Below, piece after piece: positions 16,759 through 26,338 of a stretch of 64,000 bases of DNA. The notes under the pieces were generated by a model, which was not told where the DNA came from, did no database searches, and saw nothing but the letters and a program-made list of their open reading frames with translations. The position numbers and the translations under genes were made by a program. The DNA is from a candidate division Zixibacteria bacterium SM23_81 (lineage in GTDB: Bacteria; SM23-81), in assembly GCA_001304015.1 (NCBI GenBank), contig LJUY01000011.1, positions 26,652 through 90,651 on the forward strand, given 5' to 3'. Every line of letters starts with the position of its first letter. Position 1 is the stretch's first letter.

Positions 16759-18366
16759 CTACATTCGAAAGACTCCGAATCGATGTTCGGGGATGGGAGC
16801 GTTGAGGGACATGCTAATCCCCAATCCTAAGGCCATCCGGGTATCGAGAGGATCCAGGATGCCATCGTCCCACAGACGGGCGGTGCTGATATAGGCGCTG
16901 CTCTCTTCCTCGTACTTCTTGAGAATAGGAGCCTTGAACTTCTCCTGTTCCTTCGAGCTCATGGTCTGGCCCTTCTTTCTTAACTTTTCAAGCTTGACAG
17001 TCAACAGAACGTTGGCCGCTTGCTCACCCCCCATCACGCAGATCTTGGCGTTGGGCCACATCCACAGCAACCGGGGATCATAAGCTCTTCCGCACATCCC
17101 ATAATTGCCAGCTCCGTATGATCCACCCACGATGACCGTGAACTTGGGTACGTCGGCGTTGGCCACAGCATGAACCAGTTTGGCCCCGTCCTTGGCGATG
17201 CCTCCATGCTCGTATTGTTTGCCCACGATGAAGCCTGTGATGTTCTGGAGAAAAAGCAGTGGAATTTTGCGCACAGCGCACATGCTGACGAAATGAGCCC
17301 CTTTCAAGGAGCTCTCCGAGAAGAGAACGCCGTTATTACCCAGAATACCCACCGGGTAGCCCATGATGCGGGCAAAGCCGGTGACCAAGGTGGGCCCATA
17401 CAGCTCCTTGAATTCGTGAAACTCGCTGCCATCCACCAAGCGAGCGATGATTTCCTTAATATTGAAAGGCTTACGCAGATCTCTGGGGATAATCCCATAC
17501 ATCTCCTCTGGATCGTAGAAGGGGTCCCTGGATTCAGTGGTCTCTAGTTGATGCTTGAGGGGAGTATTTAGATTTTGGACGATGTTACGGCAGATCTGAA
17601 TGGCGTGCTCGTCGTTGAGGGCATAATGGTCCGAGACTCCCGAGATGCGGCAGTGGACGTCCGCTCCACCCAACTCCTCCTCCGTCACTTGCTCTTTGGT
17701 GGCCGCCTTGACCAGGGGTGGGCCTCCGATGAAAATGGTCCCCTGCTCTTTAACTATGATCGTCTCGTCGCTCATAGCCGGAACGTATGCACCTCCCGCC
17801 GTGCAGGAACCCATCACTACAGAGATCTGAGGGATGTTTAGCGCAGACAACCGAGCCTGGTTGTAAAAAATGCGGCCAAAGTGCTCCTTGTCGGGAAAGG
17901 TGCCCGCCTGCAAGGGGAGAAATATGCCCCCGGAGTCAACCAAGTAGATGCAGGGCAGGCGATTCTCCAAAGCCACTTCCTGAGCACGAACGTGCTTCTT
18001 GATGGTCATCGGCACGTAGGTGCCGCCCTTGACCGTGGCGTCGTTGGCCACCACCAATACCTCTCGGCCGCGAATCACTCCCACCCCGGTGATTATTCCG
18101 GCACTGGGGAAACCATCATCGTACATCCCGTAAGCAGCCAGAGGGCTAAATTCTAAAAAAGGCGTATCCGGATCGAAGAGCTTGTTCAGTCGCTCCCGGG
18201 CTGTGAGCTTGCCCCGCTCCTCGTGCTTTTTGTGGGCAGCTGGAGGGCCTCCTTTCTGGATTTTCTCCAGCCGCTCCTTGTACTCCGCCACCAGCTTGAG
18301 CGTGTGGTCGCGATTTTCCTTGAACTCACGACTTTTGACATCCACTTTGCTCTCGACGCGAAACAT
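16759..18366 (-). CDS. Methylcrotonyl-CoA carboxylase-type carboxyltransferase (beta) subunit
   Basis: Transfers CO2 from carboxybiotin to an acyl-CoA. The 535-residue length and the segments [73 protein letters not shown] and [11 protein letters not shown], with a C-terminus ending FGVFRM, are those of methylcrotonyl-CoA carboxylase beta rather than propionyl-CoA carboxylase. The start [12 protein letters not shown] follows GGGGAGAGATGGG. The matching biotin carboxylase and BCCP lie about 9-12 kb downstream in the same direction, an unusual separation for subunits of one enzyme. The DUF35 Zn-ribbon gene ends 27 bases upstream. Confidence 0.95.
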   Translation of the reverse strand: MFRVESKVDVKSREFKENRDHTLKLVAEYKERLEKIQKGGPPAAHKKHEERGKLTARERLNKLFDPDTPFLEFSPLAAYGMYDDGFPSAGIITGVGVIRGREVLVVANDATVKGGTYVPMTIKKHVRAQEVALENRLPCIYLVDSGGIFLPLQAGTFPDKEHFGRIFYNQARLSALNIPQISVVMGSCTAGGAYVPAMSDETIIVKEQGTIFIGGPPLVKAATKEQVTEEELGGADVHCRISGVSDHYALNDEHAIQICRNIVQNLNTPLKHQLETTESRDPFYDPEEMYGIIPRDLRKPFNIKEIIARLVDGSEFHEFKELYGPTLVTGFARIMGYPVGILGNNGVLFSESSLKGAHFVSMCAVRKIPLLFLQNITGFIVGKQYEHGGIAKDGAKLVHAVANADVPKFTVIVGGSYGAGNYGMCGRAYDPRLLWMWPNAKICVMGGEQAANVLLTVKLEKLRKKGQTMSSKEQEKFKAPILKKYEEESSAYISTARLWDDGILDPLDTRMALGLGISMSLNAPIPEHRFGVFRM

Positions 18367-18393
18367 CCCATCTCTCCCCTTGCTGGTTTGCCG

Positions 18394-18792
18394 TTAGGAA
18401 ACGATTGGGACGCACTTGTACCCATAACAGATGATTCCCGCCTGGCCCTCGTCCCGAATCCGACGAAATTCTACCTTGACGTTCTGCCCGATCTTTATAG
18501 AATCCAAAGGACAGTCGGCGATCTGGGCTGTGAGCCTGGTGCCTCCTTTCAGCTCCACGACCGCCACCGCGTAAGGAGCCTCGTCAGAAAACGGAGTCGG
18601 CGCCACGCGGATCACCGTGTAGGTCAGAACCGTTCCCGTATCGGGCAATCTCACCGTCTCGAACTCTCGCGAACTGCAGCTGGGGCAGACAAGTCTCGGC
18701 GGAAAGGCTATCCGGCTACATTTTTTGCATTTTCCGGCCTCCAGCCGATATCGCTGAGGGATCTCCCGCCAATATCTCGCTGACGTTGACAA
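18394..18792 (-). CDS. DUF35 Zn-ribbon/OB-fold acyl-CoA-associated protein
   Basis: A 132-residue protein with an N-terminal rubredoxin-like zinc ribbon, CKKC (residues 22-25) and CPSC (36-39), and a C-terminal OB fold (TGTVLTYTVIRVAP ... APYAVAVVELKGG). Such proteins bind SCP2-type thiolases or HMG-CoA synthases and shape or bridge their active sites. The only good start is TTG, with AAGGAGG six bases upstream. The cognate thiolase is almost certainly the gene at 20.1 kb, now separated by the arsenite transporter. It is probably co-transcribed with the carboxyltransferase that follows 27 bases later. Confidence 0.9.
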   Translation of the reverse strand: MSTSARYWREIPQRYRLEAGKCKKCSRIAFPPRLVCPSCSSREFETVRLPDTGTVLTYTVIRVAPTPFSDEAPYAVAVVELKGGTRLTAQIADCPLDSIKIGQNVKVEFRRIRDEGQAGIICYGYKCVPIVS

Positions 18793-18886
18793 TGCTGCCT
18801 CCTTCCAATGGCTTATTGTTCAATAGATTTTCGCTAAGTTCAGATCATTTAAATTTCTCACTCACAACTGGAAACGCCTTCTTAGC

Positions 18887-20020
18887 TCACTCTCCTTTTG
18901 CTTCGCACAGCAGATCTGCGCTTCTACACCAGGGCAGATCCAGCTGACACCCCTGGAACAAAAAGCAAGTTCTTTTGCAGATCGAAACGAGCATGAGCAT
19001 CACTGGTACTTCTATTAAGACGCCGACCACCGTCGCCAATGCTGCCCCTGAAGAGAGTCCGAAAAGCATCGCTGCCGTCGCGATGGCCACTTCAAAATGG
19101 TTGGAAGCCCCAATCATAGCAGCGGGGGCGGCGTCGTGATAGGAAAACCTCAGCAAGCGAGCCAAACCATATCCCAAACCGAAAATGAAGATGGTCTGGA
19201 TGAAAAGCGGGATGGCAATCCACAATATGGTAAAAGGATTCGCTACGATAATTTCCCCTTTTAAGGAGAACAGAACCACCAGGGTGGCCAGCAGAGCAAC
19301 GATGCTCACCGGTGTAAGCCAATGCAAAAACTTCTCATTAAACCATTCTAGACCTTTTAATGTGATGATCCACTTCCGTGAAAGGTATCCTGTCACCAAT
19401 GGTAAGGCCACATAGATGGCCACTGAAAGCAAAATCGTTTGCCACGGTATGGGCATCGCGTTGACACCAAGCAGAAAGCCTCCCAATGGTGCATATAGGA
19501 AGAGCATGGCCAATGAGTTGATGGCAGACATCACCAAAGCATGAGCCACATTGCCCCTGGCCAAATAACTCCACATCAGAACCATGGCCGTGCAGGGAGC
19601 CACTCCTAACAAAATGGTGCCGGAAATATAACTTCGCCACAACTCCACTTCTTGCCCCGTTTTAATTATTTCTGTCCCGGGCAGAAAGCCCTTGAGAAGG
19701 TGCCCCAAGAACAATGTGGCGATGAGAAACATGGTAAAAGGCTTAATCGTCCAGTTGATAAAAAGGGTCAGAGCAACTGGCTTCGGTGTTTTAACGGCCT
19801 TTACTATTTGCCCAAAATCTATCTTGACCATGATGGGATACATCATGAAGAACAGGCAAATCGCGATGGGAATGGACACTTGATATACCGAAAGAGAGTC
19901 CAGTTTAATGGCGATCTCTGGAGCGAGTTTTCCCAAAACGATGCCGGCTCCAATACAAAGCAAAACCCAGAGGGTCAAATTCTTCTCAAAAATCGACAGA
20001 TTTCTTTTCTCTACCGCCAT
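18887..20020 (-). CDS. acr3: ACR3-family arsenite efflux transporter
   Basis: An inner-membrane exporter with about ten transmembrane segments across 377 residues. Diagnostic sequences are [19 protein letters not shown], whose Cys is needed for transport in ACR3 proteins, and the second half-repeat [19 protein letters not shown]. The C-terminal ~30 residues add several Cys ([11 protein letters not shown]) beyond the usual end. I chose MAVEKRNLS; an ATG six codons upstream has no ribosome-binding sequence. It is located between the DUF35 gene and its thiolase, with no arsR or arsC nearby. This placement inside a catabolic cluster is odd and could reflect insertion. A bile-acid:sodium-symporter-like substrate is an alternative for the wider superfamily. 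Confidence 0.9.
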   Translation of the reverse strand: MAVEKRNLSIFEKNLTLWVLLCIGAGIVLGKLAPEIAIKLDSLSVYQVSIPIAICLFFMMYPIMVKIDFGQIVKAVKTPKPVALTLFINWTIKPFTMFLIATLFLGHLLKGFLPGTEIIKTGQEVELWRSYISGTILLGVAPCTAMVLMWSYLARGNVAHALVMSAINSLAMLFLYAPLGGFLLGVNAMPIPWQTILLSVAIYVALPLVTGYLSRKWIITLKGLEWFNEKFLHWLTPVSIVALLATLVVLFSLKGEIIVANPFTILWIAIPLFIQTIFIFGLGYGLARLLRFSYHDAAPAAMIGASNHFEVAIATAAMLFGLSSGAALATVVGVLIEVPVMLMLVSICKRTCFLFQGCQLDLPWCRSADLLCEAKGE

Positions 20021-20101
20021 GTTATTCTCTGCTTCCATCTAAGCAAATTGGACGTGGGTGATAATGTGACAAGATTAAACCGAGATGCCTTATTTATAGC
20101 C

Positions 20102-21259
20102 CTAACCCCTTCGAAAGATATGCACCGCGGTGCTGCCGCCAGTGCCACCCATGTTCTGGCTTAGACCCAGCCTGGCTCCCTCCACCTGCCGCTCTCCGGC
20201 ATCGCCGCGAAGCTGCTTCACGATCTCAATGGCCTGAGCCACGCCGGTGGCTCCCACCGGATGCCCCTTGGCTTTCAGCCCGCCGCTGGTGTTCACGGGA
20301 ATCTTGCCCCCCAATGCGGTTAGGCCGCTCTCGGCCGCCTTCCCACCTTGGCCTTTCTCCACCAAGCCCAGGGCCTCTATAACGCAGATCTCGGCGATGG
20401 TGAAACAGTCGTGTACCTCGGCCAACTGCAGATCGCTGGGGCCCACGCCGGCCATCTGGAAAGCTCTCTCCGAAGCCATGGCGGTGGCGCTCAACCAGGT
20501 CAGGTCCTTCCGCGAATGCAGGGCGATGGTATCGGTAGCCTGTCCCGAGCCGATGATCTGGACCATGGGCTTTGTGCTCATCTTCCTGGCCATCTCCACC
20601 GGGCAGAGGATAACCGCCGCCGCCCCATCGGTGATGGGGGAGCAGTCCAGAATCCTCAAAGGGTCAGCCACCAGCACGGAGTTGAGCACGGCTTCCACAG
20701 TGACCTTGAAGGGATACTGCGCCAGGGGATTCATGGAACCGTGTTGGTGATTTTTCACAGCCACCTGGGCCAGCTGCTCCCGGGTGGTTCCATAGTCGTA
20801 CATGTGCCGGTGGGCCATCATGGCATAGAGACCCGGAAAGGTGATGCCCTGGTAATCTTCATATTCCTGATCGGCGGCCGTGGACAGGGCATAGGTGGCC
20901 TCACCACCGCTCACGTCTGTCATCTTCTCCACCCCGCCTACCAATACGATGTCGCTCATTCCCGACGCCACCTCGAGAAAGCCTAGACGCAAGGCCACTC
21001 CTCCAGAGGCGCAGGCCGACTCGACCCGAGTGGCTGGGATGGAAGCTACACCTAAATAGTCGGCCATAAGAGAGCCCAGGTGCTCCTGACCCACGAAAAG
21101 CCCGCTGGTCATGCATCCTACGTACATGGATTCGATGTGATCGACACCGGCATCATCGATGGCTGCAAGGGCTGCTTCCACGAAGATATCCCGCATGGAC
21201 TTCTCCCAGAGCTCGCCCCATCTGTTCATGCCCACGCCGATGACGGCTACGTCTCTCAT
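20102..21259 (-). CDS. SCP2/SCPx-type thiolase, DUF35-dependent
   Basis: A 385-residue thiolase-fold protein of the SCPx-type group, which works with a DUF35 partner. Catalytic Cys lies in [15 protein letters not shown]; other conserved blocks are [26 protein letters not shown] (His) and [17 protein letters not shown]. It begins [16 protein letters not shown] with CGGGAGGAATCT upstream; the open frame extends 44 codons before this but that stretch is unlike the family. It differs clearly from the classical thiolase at 3.3 kb. It may cleave branched or larger 3-oxoacyl-CoAs or make acetoacetyl-CoA. Confidence 0.93.
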   Translation of the reverse strand: MRDVAVIGVGMNRWGELWEKSMRDIFVEAALAAIDDAGVDHIESMYVGCMTSGLFVGQEHLGSLMADYLGVASIPATRVESACASGGVALRLGFLEVASGMSDIVLVGGVEKMTDVSGGEATYALSTAADQEYEDYQGITFPGLYAMMAHRHMYDYGTTREQLAQVAVKNHQHGSMNPLAQYPFKVTVEAVLNSVLVADPLRILDCSPITDGAAAVILCPVEMARKMSTKPMVQIIGSGQATDTIALHSRKDLTWLSATAMASERAFQMAGVGPSDLQLAEVHDCFTIAEICVIEALGLVEKGQGGKAAESGLTALGGKIPVNTSGGLKAKGHPVGATGVAQAIEIVKQLRGDAGERQVEGARLGLSQNMGGTGGSTAVHIFRRG

Positions 21260-21402
21260 AGATTCCTCCCGGCTGAGTATTGCCTCATAGTTCTTCTCAA
21301 AAGCTTCTATGCACCTTTTTCTTTTTAGTCTTCCTCTTTGATGTCTCCTGTGGCTATCTCCTTTATCGCTCTCCTGTAACTCACTTCTCATTAGCTGTTT
21401 CC

Positions 21403-22341
21403 TTAAAGTGCCTCCTCTATGGCATTCTCTTCAATTTCTCTGGTAAGCAACTTCTCTACAACTTCTCTGATAAACAGAGCATGAACAACTTCGGCCACCT
21501 TCAAAGGCTGTTTTTCCTCCTTGTCGGCAAACCACTGCTTGCTCAACAGCCCGGCGATAAATTGGATCTGTTCCTCGGGATGACTGGCACCGCCATACAA
21601 TCTTCCCAGCTGGCTAAAAAAAACGGGGCCACCGCTGTAGCCTTTGAAGATCTCCATATCGAAGCGAAAGGTCTTGTGCTTCTCCACGGGGAAGAGAGGA
21701 TAGGAGGCGATCACGCCACCTCGTAAGATAGGAAATCCACCTTTGCCATGAACGCCGTTCTGCGATGAGTAGCCCAAACACATCAGCGCATCCCCTGGAT
21801 GAATCTCATATTTCTGAAATGTCCCTTCGTCGGCCAACAAATCCAGAGAGCTTAGTGGTATGTCAACATATCGGGGCAGCGAGACACACAGGGCGGCCAC
21901 ATCGGCATCTTTGTGTCGAATCCACAAGGGCTTGCCGTGGCGACGAATATCAATCCACCAGGGACGCTCCTCCCACGATCCATCCCATCTCTTATCTCTC
22001 AAACCGAGTAGCGCCCGGTCATTCTGCAAGCTATCCAATAGATGATGTGAGGTGACCAGCACCGCTTTCCTGGGATCTTCTTTACATGGAAGATCAAAGA
22101 CGAAGGCAGTGCCAAATAACAGCGAATCACCTGAGGTTATACCTTGCAGCTTAAAAGTGGACTCCATCAGGACTATATTCAGATCGACATACTCCTCTGC
22201 TGGGACCGTGGCATCAGCCACCGGAAACTGAGAGGGTCGCGGGCCCGTCCTCGCTGGACCTCGGGCGCAACATAGAAGGGTGAAGATAAGAAAGAGCAGA
22301 ACCAAAAATATCCAGGCGAATTTATATCGTAACTGTTCCAT
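21403..22341 (-). CDS. Membrane-anchored trypsin-like serine protease
   Basis: A 312-residue protein with an N-terminal hydrophobic segment (about residues 8-26) ending LLCCARG, either a membrane anchor or a lipobox. The body fits an S1/trypsin-like fold: FGTAFVFDL strand, catalytic His in LVTSHHLLD, Asp in [12 protein letters not shown], and Ser in [12 protein letters not shown]. It would act in the periplasm or at the outer face of the inner membrane. I chose [10 protein letters not shown] because it precedes the hydrophobic segment; ribosome-binding sequence is weak. It has no PDZ domain, so it is not a classical DegP. It lies next to the SIR2/HEPN genes, but a 377-base gap and normal base composition argue against a shared operon. 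Confidence 0.78.
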   Translation of the reverse strand: MEQLRYKFAWIFLVLLFLIFTLLCCARGPARTGPRPSQFPVADATVPAEEYVDLNIVLMESTFKLQGITSGDSLLFGTAFVFDLPCKEDPRKAVLVTSHHLLDSLQNDRALLGLRDKRWDGSWEERPWWIDIRRHGKPLWIRHKDADVAALCVSLPRYVDIPLSSLDLLADEGTFQKYEIHPGDALMCLGYSSQNGVHGKGGFPILRGGVIASYPLFPVEKHKTFRFDMEIFKGYSGGPVFFSQLGRLYGGASHPEEQIQFIAGLLSKQWFADKEEKQPLKVAEVVHALFIREVVEKLLTREIEENAIEEAL

Positions 22342-22718
22342 GTTTTCAAGACCGTTCAAAAAAGAGCTCCCGGAACCGAGGAAGCGGTAAAACTCTGCGA
22401 CTCGCTGGGAGCTGAGAGATTTAGAGCACAAGTTTGAGCGAGGGTTAAATGAATATGAAAAGAGAATGCTAATACAAGCAGAAACAAAATGGTGGGGAAA
22501 AAACAGGGCGGTTTCTTCTCAAGTGGTAATCGTATTAAAAAGTTGTTTCTGGCCATAAACATCACCTAGAGCTAAGGAATGAGGGCTGGGCACGAATCAG
22601 AATATGCACAACAACTTGTGGGAAGAGCTTATTATAATAACAAATTTTTGGGCTTTTGTCAATTGCGAAAGGGTGAAAAGAAGCGAATATTAGCAGGACA
22701 ATGGGTGAGTACTCTTTA
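22342..22718. other. Intergenic gap without a supported gene
   Basis: This 377-base gap separates the serine protease gene from the SIR2-like gene. The part nearest SIR2 is AT-rich. On the minus strand a 69-codon frame (22356-22565) begins with a signal-peptide-like stretch, but I found no family for it and do not call it. No repeats of the 47-bp type occur here. Confidence 0.5.
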
Positions 22719-23960
22719 TTATCTACCTAGCCTTTCATCTATTTCTTGCCAATGAGTCTCTTCTATCGGTTTTCGAAGAAAATGCAGGATTCTTTTTTCC
22801 TTCAGCCCGTCCCATTTCATAGCAATTGCTCTCCTAGCGGCTTGCTTAATTTCCTTCTCTGATTTTACGTCAATCACTACAATCTGGGGACCTTTAGTTC
22901 TTGGATCACAAAGCCAATCTATGATTCTTGCGTTAATACCTTTATCTCCAAAACTATATCCACTTATGACCACGCTATCGCTTTTATTCAATGATGTATG
23001 TAGTTGACAATACATATGAGTATATACGCCACTTGTATATTCTAGCATCTTATTGAACGTGCCAAGCAATATTAAATGACGGCTAGGTAAAAGCTCACGC
23101 CCTTCAGAATCCTTTATGCGGGCAATATCCGCCTTCCAAGGAATAACTATCCTGTCGTATCTCCAATCTCCATTAGGAATCCCAATTCTTCGCCAGTTTA
23201 CGGATCCATGTAGCTTAAATACACGAACTTTAATCGATTCCATAGAATACTCATTTGGATTCCAATATCTGAGTTGACTCCCTGGTTCACCTTTAGGTTT
23301 GCTGAAGCCATCTGTAAATCCCACATCTTCATTATGTAGACAGCTCTCTAATACTAAATCATGATTTAAAGTAAAGATATCAACATAGGAAATACGGTCA
23401 TTCCTGCAAGCAGCCATTATGCTGTTCAAGTGATCCAGACGACAGGGTTCCTTATTAAGCGAGTTCAAGGCTATGTCATGAATGTAATTAGTGACCTCTT
23501 CTGTATAATTCAGTAACTCTCCCTCAAAATCTCGAGGATTCCAAACACCCCGCCCAATTGTCTCCATAATCCGATTCTTGATTTCAGGCTTATTGAAGAT
23601 TTTATCAATAAGGGGTCGAACCGCAGGATTATCATAATTACCTGATAAATTGTCACGAATTTGACTAGCCATATAGAAAAGATCTTCATAATTAGGAAAT
23701 CTGCCTTTGATATAATCTTTAATTTCACCAAATAAAACATATAAATAATTTAAGTTGTGGCGAATATGGTACTCTGAATTTCGCGAATAGGCAGCTGCTT
23801 GATCTTTATCTATGAAGCGATATTCTCCATCTGAATCTCGGCATATTCCCTCACCTGAGAGTACTGTTTCAGTAATACTACCAGTTGAAGGCATCTGAGC
23901 AGGTATTGAAACTCCAGCACCAAGCAAAAAGACTATTCGCGACTTATATGTAAACTCCAT
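22719..23960 (-). CDS. SIR2-like domain protein (candidate defence effector)
   Basis: A 413-residue SIR2-superfamily protein. The NAD-binding signature FLLGAGVSIPAQMPSTG lies at residues 11-27, FTLNHD at 196-201, the probable catalytic His251 in KLHGSVNW, and ISGYSFGDKGIN at 333-344. No zinc-binding Cys quartet of deacetylating sirtuins is visible, so it matches the SIR2-like group used as NAD-consuming effectors in anti-phage systems. The start follows AAAGGATTATA. The HEPN-type gene ends 44 bases upstream in the same direction, so the two are probably one operon. Base composition is much lower in GC than the catabolic cluster, suggesting transfer. It could instead be a DNA- or RNA-linked NAD-binding enzyme of other function. 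Confidence 0.85.
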   Translation of the reverse strand: MEFTYKSRIVFLLGAGVSIPAQMPSTGSITETVLSGEGICRDSDGEYRFIDKDQAAAYSRNSEYHIRHNLNYLYVLFGEIKDYIKGRFPNYEDLFYMASQIRDNLSGNYDNPAVRPLIDKIFNKPEIKNRIMETIGRGVWNPRDFEGELLNYTEEVTNYIHDIALNSLNKEPCRLDHLNSIMAACRNDRISYVDIFTLNHDLVLESCLHNEDVGFTDGFSKPKGEPGSQLRYWNPNEYSMESIKVRVFKLHGSVNWRRIGIPNGDWRYDRIVIPWKADIARIKDSEGRELLPSRHLILLGTFNKMLEYTSGVYTHMYCQLHTSLNKSDSVVISGYSFGDKGINARIIDWLCDPRTKGPQIVVIDVKSEKEIKQAARRAIAMKWDGLKEKRILHFLRKPIEETHWQEIDERLGR

Positions 23961-24004
23961 TATAATCCTTTGGACTATATTTAAAGACCCAGAAGTTATT
24001 GCAC

Positions 24005-25099
24005 TTAAGTTTCCAAAAAACTTATACCTTTTTTATACAGTTTAACACGTTTTTTTAACAATGAAATGTCATCTGGGAGATCCAGAAATTGCTCCATTTC
24101 CTCTACACTTGAGTATTTGGGTCCCTCAAAAATGTGATAAGTTAACAATTTCTCTACATATCTTTTTAGTTGATAAACTAATGACTCAATTATTTCAACA
24201 GATTGTTCTGATTCATGTACATATTTATTTCTATAATCTTTTAAAATCCTCAGAGTCTGATTGTGATAATCACGGTTTTGAAAAAAGAAAATAGCTCGTT
24301 TTATTGCATCTTTGGAGGTTTGTGGGTTAAAAGTTAGAGATTCTAATAGACTCCAAAGTTCTAAAAATGATTTATTTAGATCAGATTCATCAAGCGCTTG
24401 AGAGTATTTCAAAATCATTCTCTGCAATTCTTGCCGATATTTGCTCTTTGAGATATTTTTCCTAATAAGCTGCTCATATTTCCGCAAGTCATCCCAATCC
24501 TTGCTAATATCTTTACACGTTGAGATTTTTTCATAATTAGGCCTATACCAGAATGTTTCAGTTGCAAGTTCACCGGTCAGATTATGCAAAGTATGAAAGG
24601 GCCCTAAAATTATCTGATTTATTCTTCCTGGCTTGCCAAAAGTCATTCTAGACAAATTCACTTGGTTATAATAGAAATTCCATATTGCTCGAAGTAGATC
24701 AATTGTATCTATTGCCTTAGAACTGGCTTCATAGACTGAGCGAGCTCTAACCTTCACTATAGCAACTGTATAATCTTTCGGAAAATCGCTATGAATAAAA
24801 CGACGTGCCTTTTTTGGGATTTCTCCTCTATTATATTTTTGAGGAATATATCGTTTAAATATAATGCTGCAATCTGAAATGCGAATCCACTTAAGCATCT
24901 CAAAGTATTTTATAGAAATATTTGTTATCAATAAATATGATTGTCTAACTTGCTTTTTAAACGCATTTTCTTTTTTGTTTATTTCTCTTAAAACAGTTTG
25001 CGCTGTAAATTTCTTCATTCTTCCCGCATGTTGAATAGCCTCTCTCACTATTCTTTCCTTTTCTATCTCTGGTAATACTTCTGAAAAGTTGACACACAA
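24005..25099 (-). CDS. HEPN (ApeA-like) domain protein (candidate RNase)
   Basis: A 364-residue protein with no signal peptide. The C-terminal part (about residues 240-325) has the pattern FLELWSLLESLT followed by LKDYRNKYVHES, where R290 and H295 form the R-x4-H motif of HEPN ribonucleases, in an arrangement like ApeA-type HEPN domains. The N-terminal 230 residues are not recognised. The listed start is TTG without a clear ribosome-binding sequence. The frame stays open and coding-like to 25180 (ADGLTERVKQLLFSGLG and onward), beginning at an ATA nine bases after AGGA, so the true N-terminus may lie about 27 codons upstream. The region is very AT-rich; one 60-base line at 24001 has only 15 G or C. 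SIR2-like gene 44 bases downstream. Confidence 0.75.
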   Translation of the reverse strand: MCVNFSEVLPEIEKERIVREAIQHAGRMKKFTAQTVLREINKKENAFKKQVRQSYLLITNISIKYFEMLKWIRISDCSIIFKRYIPQKYNRGEIPKKARRFIHSDFPKDYTVAIVKVRARSVYEASSKAIDTIDLLRAIWNFYYNQVNLSRMTFGKPGRINQIILGPFHTLHNLTGELATETFWYRPNYEKISTCKDISKDWDDLRKYEQLIRKNISKSKYRQELQRMILKYSQALDESDLNKSFLELWSLLESLTFNPQTSKDAIKRAIFFFQNRDYHNQTLRILKDYRNKYVHESEQSVEIIESLVYQLKRYVEKLLTYHIFEGPKYSSVEEMEQFLDLPDDISLLKKRVKLYKKGISFLET

Positions 25100-25303
25100 T
25101 ATTATTTGAGTAATATAATCTTCAACCCCTAATCCACTAAAAGTAGCTGCTTTACCCTTTCTGTAAGTCCGTCTGCTATTCAGTTTTTTCCTACAACTTG
25201 CGGATCATAATCTTTTTTCCATCGAGCGCACATAGTTTTTTTCCATCGAAATTAAATTTTGATATCATAGATTCTACTTTTCATTATTCCAAATCCCTTC
25301 CTC

Positions 25304-25386
25304 TCACCCCACCAAAACCCACCCGATCAGGAGCAAGATCAGCACAATTTCCGCCACCACGTTAAACCTCGCTCGCTGATGATCGG
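25304..25386 (-). pseudogene. Remnant of a TauE/SafE permease 3' end
   Basis: Positions 25304-25386 align with the last ~85 bases of the intact TauE/SafE gene (26339-26425), stop codon included. By hand about three quarters of positions match, with one codon missing and a single-base deletion near 25372. The remnant reads RFNVVAEIVLILLLIG, then WVLVG and stop, against KFNLVVGIVLVLIALRIG, then WGLVG. Similarity stops abruptly near 25386. It lies downstream of the HNH gene, which thus sits between two copies of the same gene end. Confidence 0.75.
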
Positions 25387-25429
25387 GTTATTTTTAAATC
25401 GAATCAGCAATCTTATTGTGATCTGGTAT

Positions 25430-26293
25430 CTACAGATCTTTTTCTTTTGGAATTTTCAAATTATGATCAAGTTTCCTAACTTCCCACGGGGATTGTTTCT
25501 GATAATTTCCAGCTTTTAGCTCTTCCCAAAACTTCTTATGTGCAATACGAAGAACTTTCTGCACATAAAATTGTGCCCTCTTTGATTTTCGTGACCAGTC
25601 TATTTTATTCCATTCTTCCTCGCTTAACATACAACGGTCAAAAAGTCTATGATGAGTGGGACAAAGTAGAAGAACATTACCCATACCTTTCCCTCCCCTT
25701 AAACGAGAAGGAATAATATGACAAACATCTATAGCGCGGTTTTCGCCACAAATCTCACAAGGAATATTTTGCTTCAGCACAGCCTCATTTGTAAGCTTAT
25801 GAAATGTTGCTCTTACGTAAGTTCCTTTTTGGAAAGGACGATTTTCAGACGGTTTAAGAAAGGTCTCCCTAAAAATTCTAAATACCTCCTCCTCTAATAA
25901 ATGTATCAAAAGCAGGCTGGAACCGCCGCGATGTTCTATGGCTTTTTTCTCAAAACTACGAAATATTTTTCCCAACTCATCAAGCATAACTTGAAACTCT
26001 TCATTTGTAAGGCCAGGAGGCCTAATCTCATTTTCCTCGCTGGGCATCGGTATCCATGAGCTTATAGGATTATATTCCTCTTTTTCATCATAGCGAACCA
26101 TGCTTGTTCCATCGAGAGGAACACCATACTTCTTCAAAATCCCTGGCTCGGTTAAAAAAGTTTGAACCGCTTGAACTACTTCGTTTCTTAATCGAATGAA
26201 TGCATTCGGCTCAGCTCTGTACGTTTGATATTCATTGAAAATACGGTGAATATGATCTGTGACTCTAATACGAGGTTTTCGAATTTCATCCAT
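25430..26293 (-). CDS. HNH endonuclease-domain protein
   Basis: A 287-residue protein with a C-terminal HNH nuclease domain: zinc pair CEIC (residues 179-182), the DVCHIIPSR segment with the first His192, GMGNVLLLCPTHHRLFD with Asn206 and the second zinc/His set (211-215). The N-terminal 170 residues are helical and not recognised; they probably give target specificity. The start MDEIRKPRI follows AGGAGGTTTTC. It is lower in GC than the neighbouring permease gene. The intact permease ends 45 bases upstream and a diverged copy of that permease's end lies 45 bases downstream, suggesting acquisition at this site. Role may be restriction of invading DNA or mobility of the segment itself. Confidence 0.88.
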   Translation of the reverse strand: MDEIRKPRIRVTDHIHRIFNEYQTYRAEPNAFIRLRNEVVQAVQTFLTEPGILKKYGVPLDGTSMVRYDEKEEYNPISSWIPMPSEENEIRPPGLTNEEFQVMLDELGKIFRSFEKKAIEHRGGSSLLLIHLLEEEVFRIFRETFLKPSENRPFQKGTYVRATFHKLTNEAVLKQNIPCEICGENRAIDVCHIIPSRLRGGKGMGNVLLLCPTHHRLFDRCMLSEEEWNKIDWSRKSKRAQFYVQKVLRIAHKKFWEELKAGNYQKQSPWEVRKLDHNLKIPKEKDL

Positions 26294-26338
26294 GAAAACC
26301 TCCTATGAAAAAAAAGAAACTCGCATGTTTTCCCCCCC

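Noticed and set aside
21403-22341. Serine protease as part of the SIR2/HEPN defence cluster
   Set aside because: It has an N-terminal membrane anchor, a 377-base gap to SIR2 and base composition like the catabolic genes.
22356-22565. A 69-codon minus-strand frame with a hydrophobic, signal-like N-terminus
   Set aside because: Its end approaches the serine protease start, ATG spacing from AGGTG is poor, and the C-terminal half is Ser/Ala/Pro low-complexity sequence with no recognisable family.
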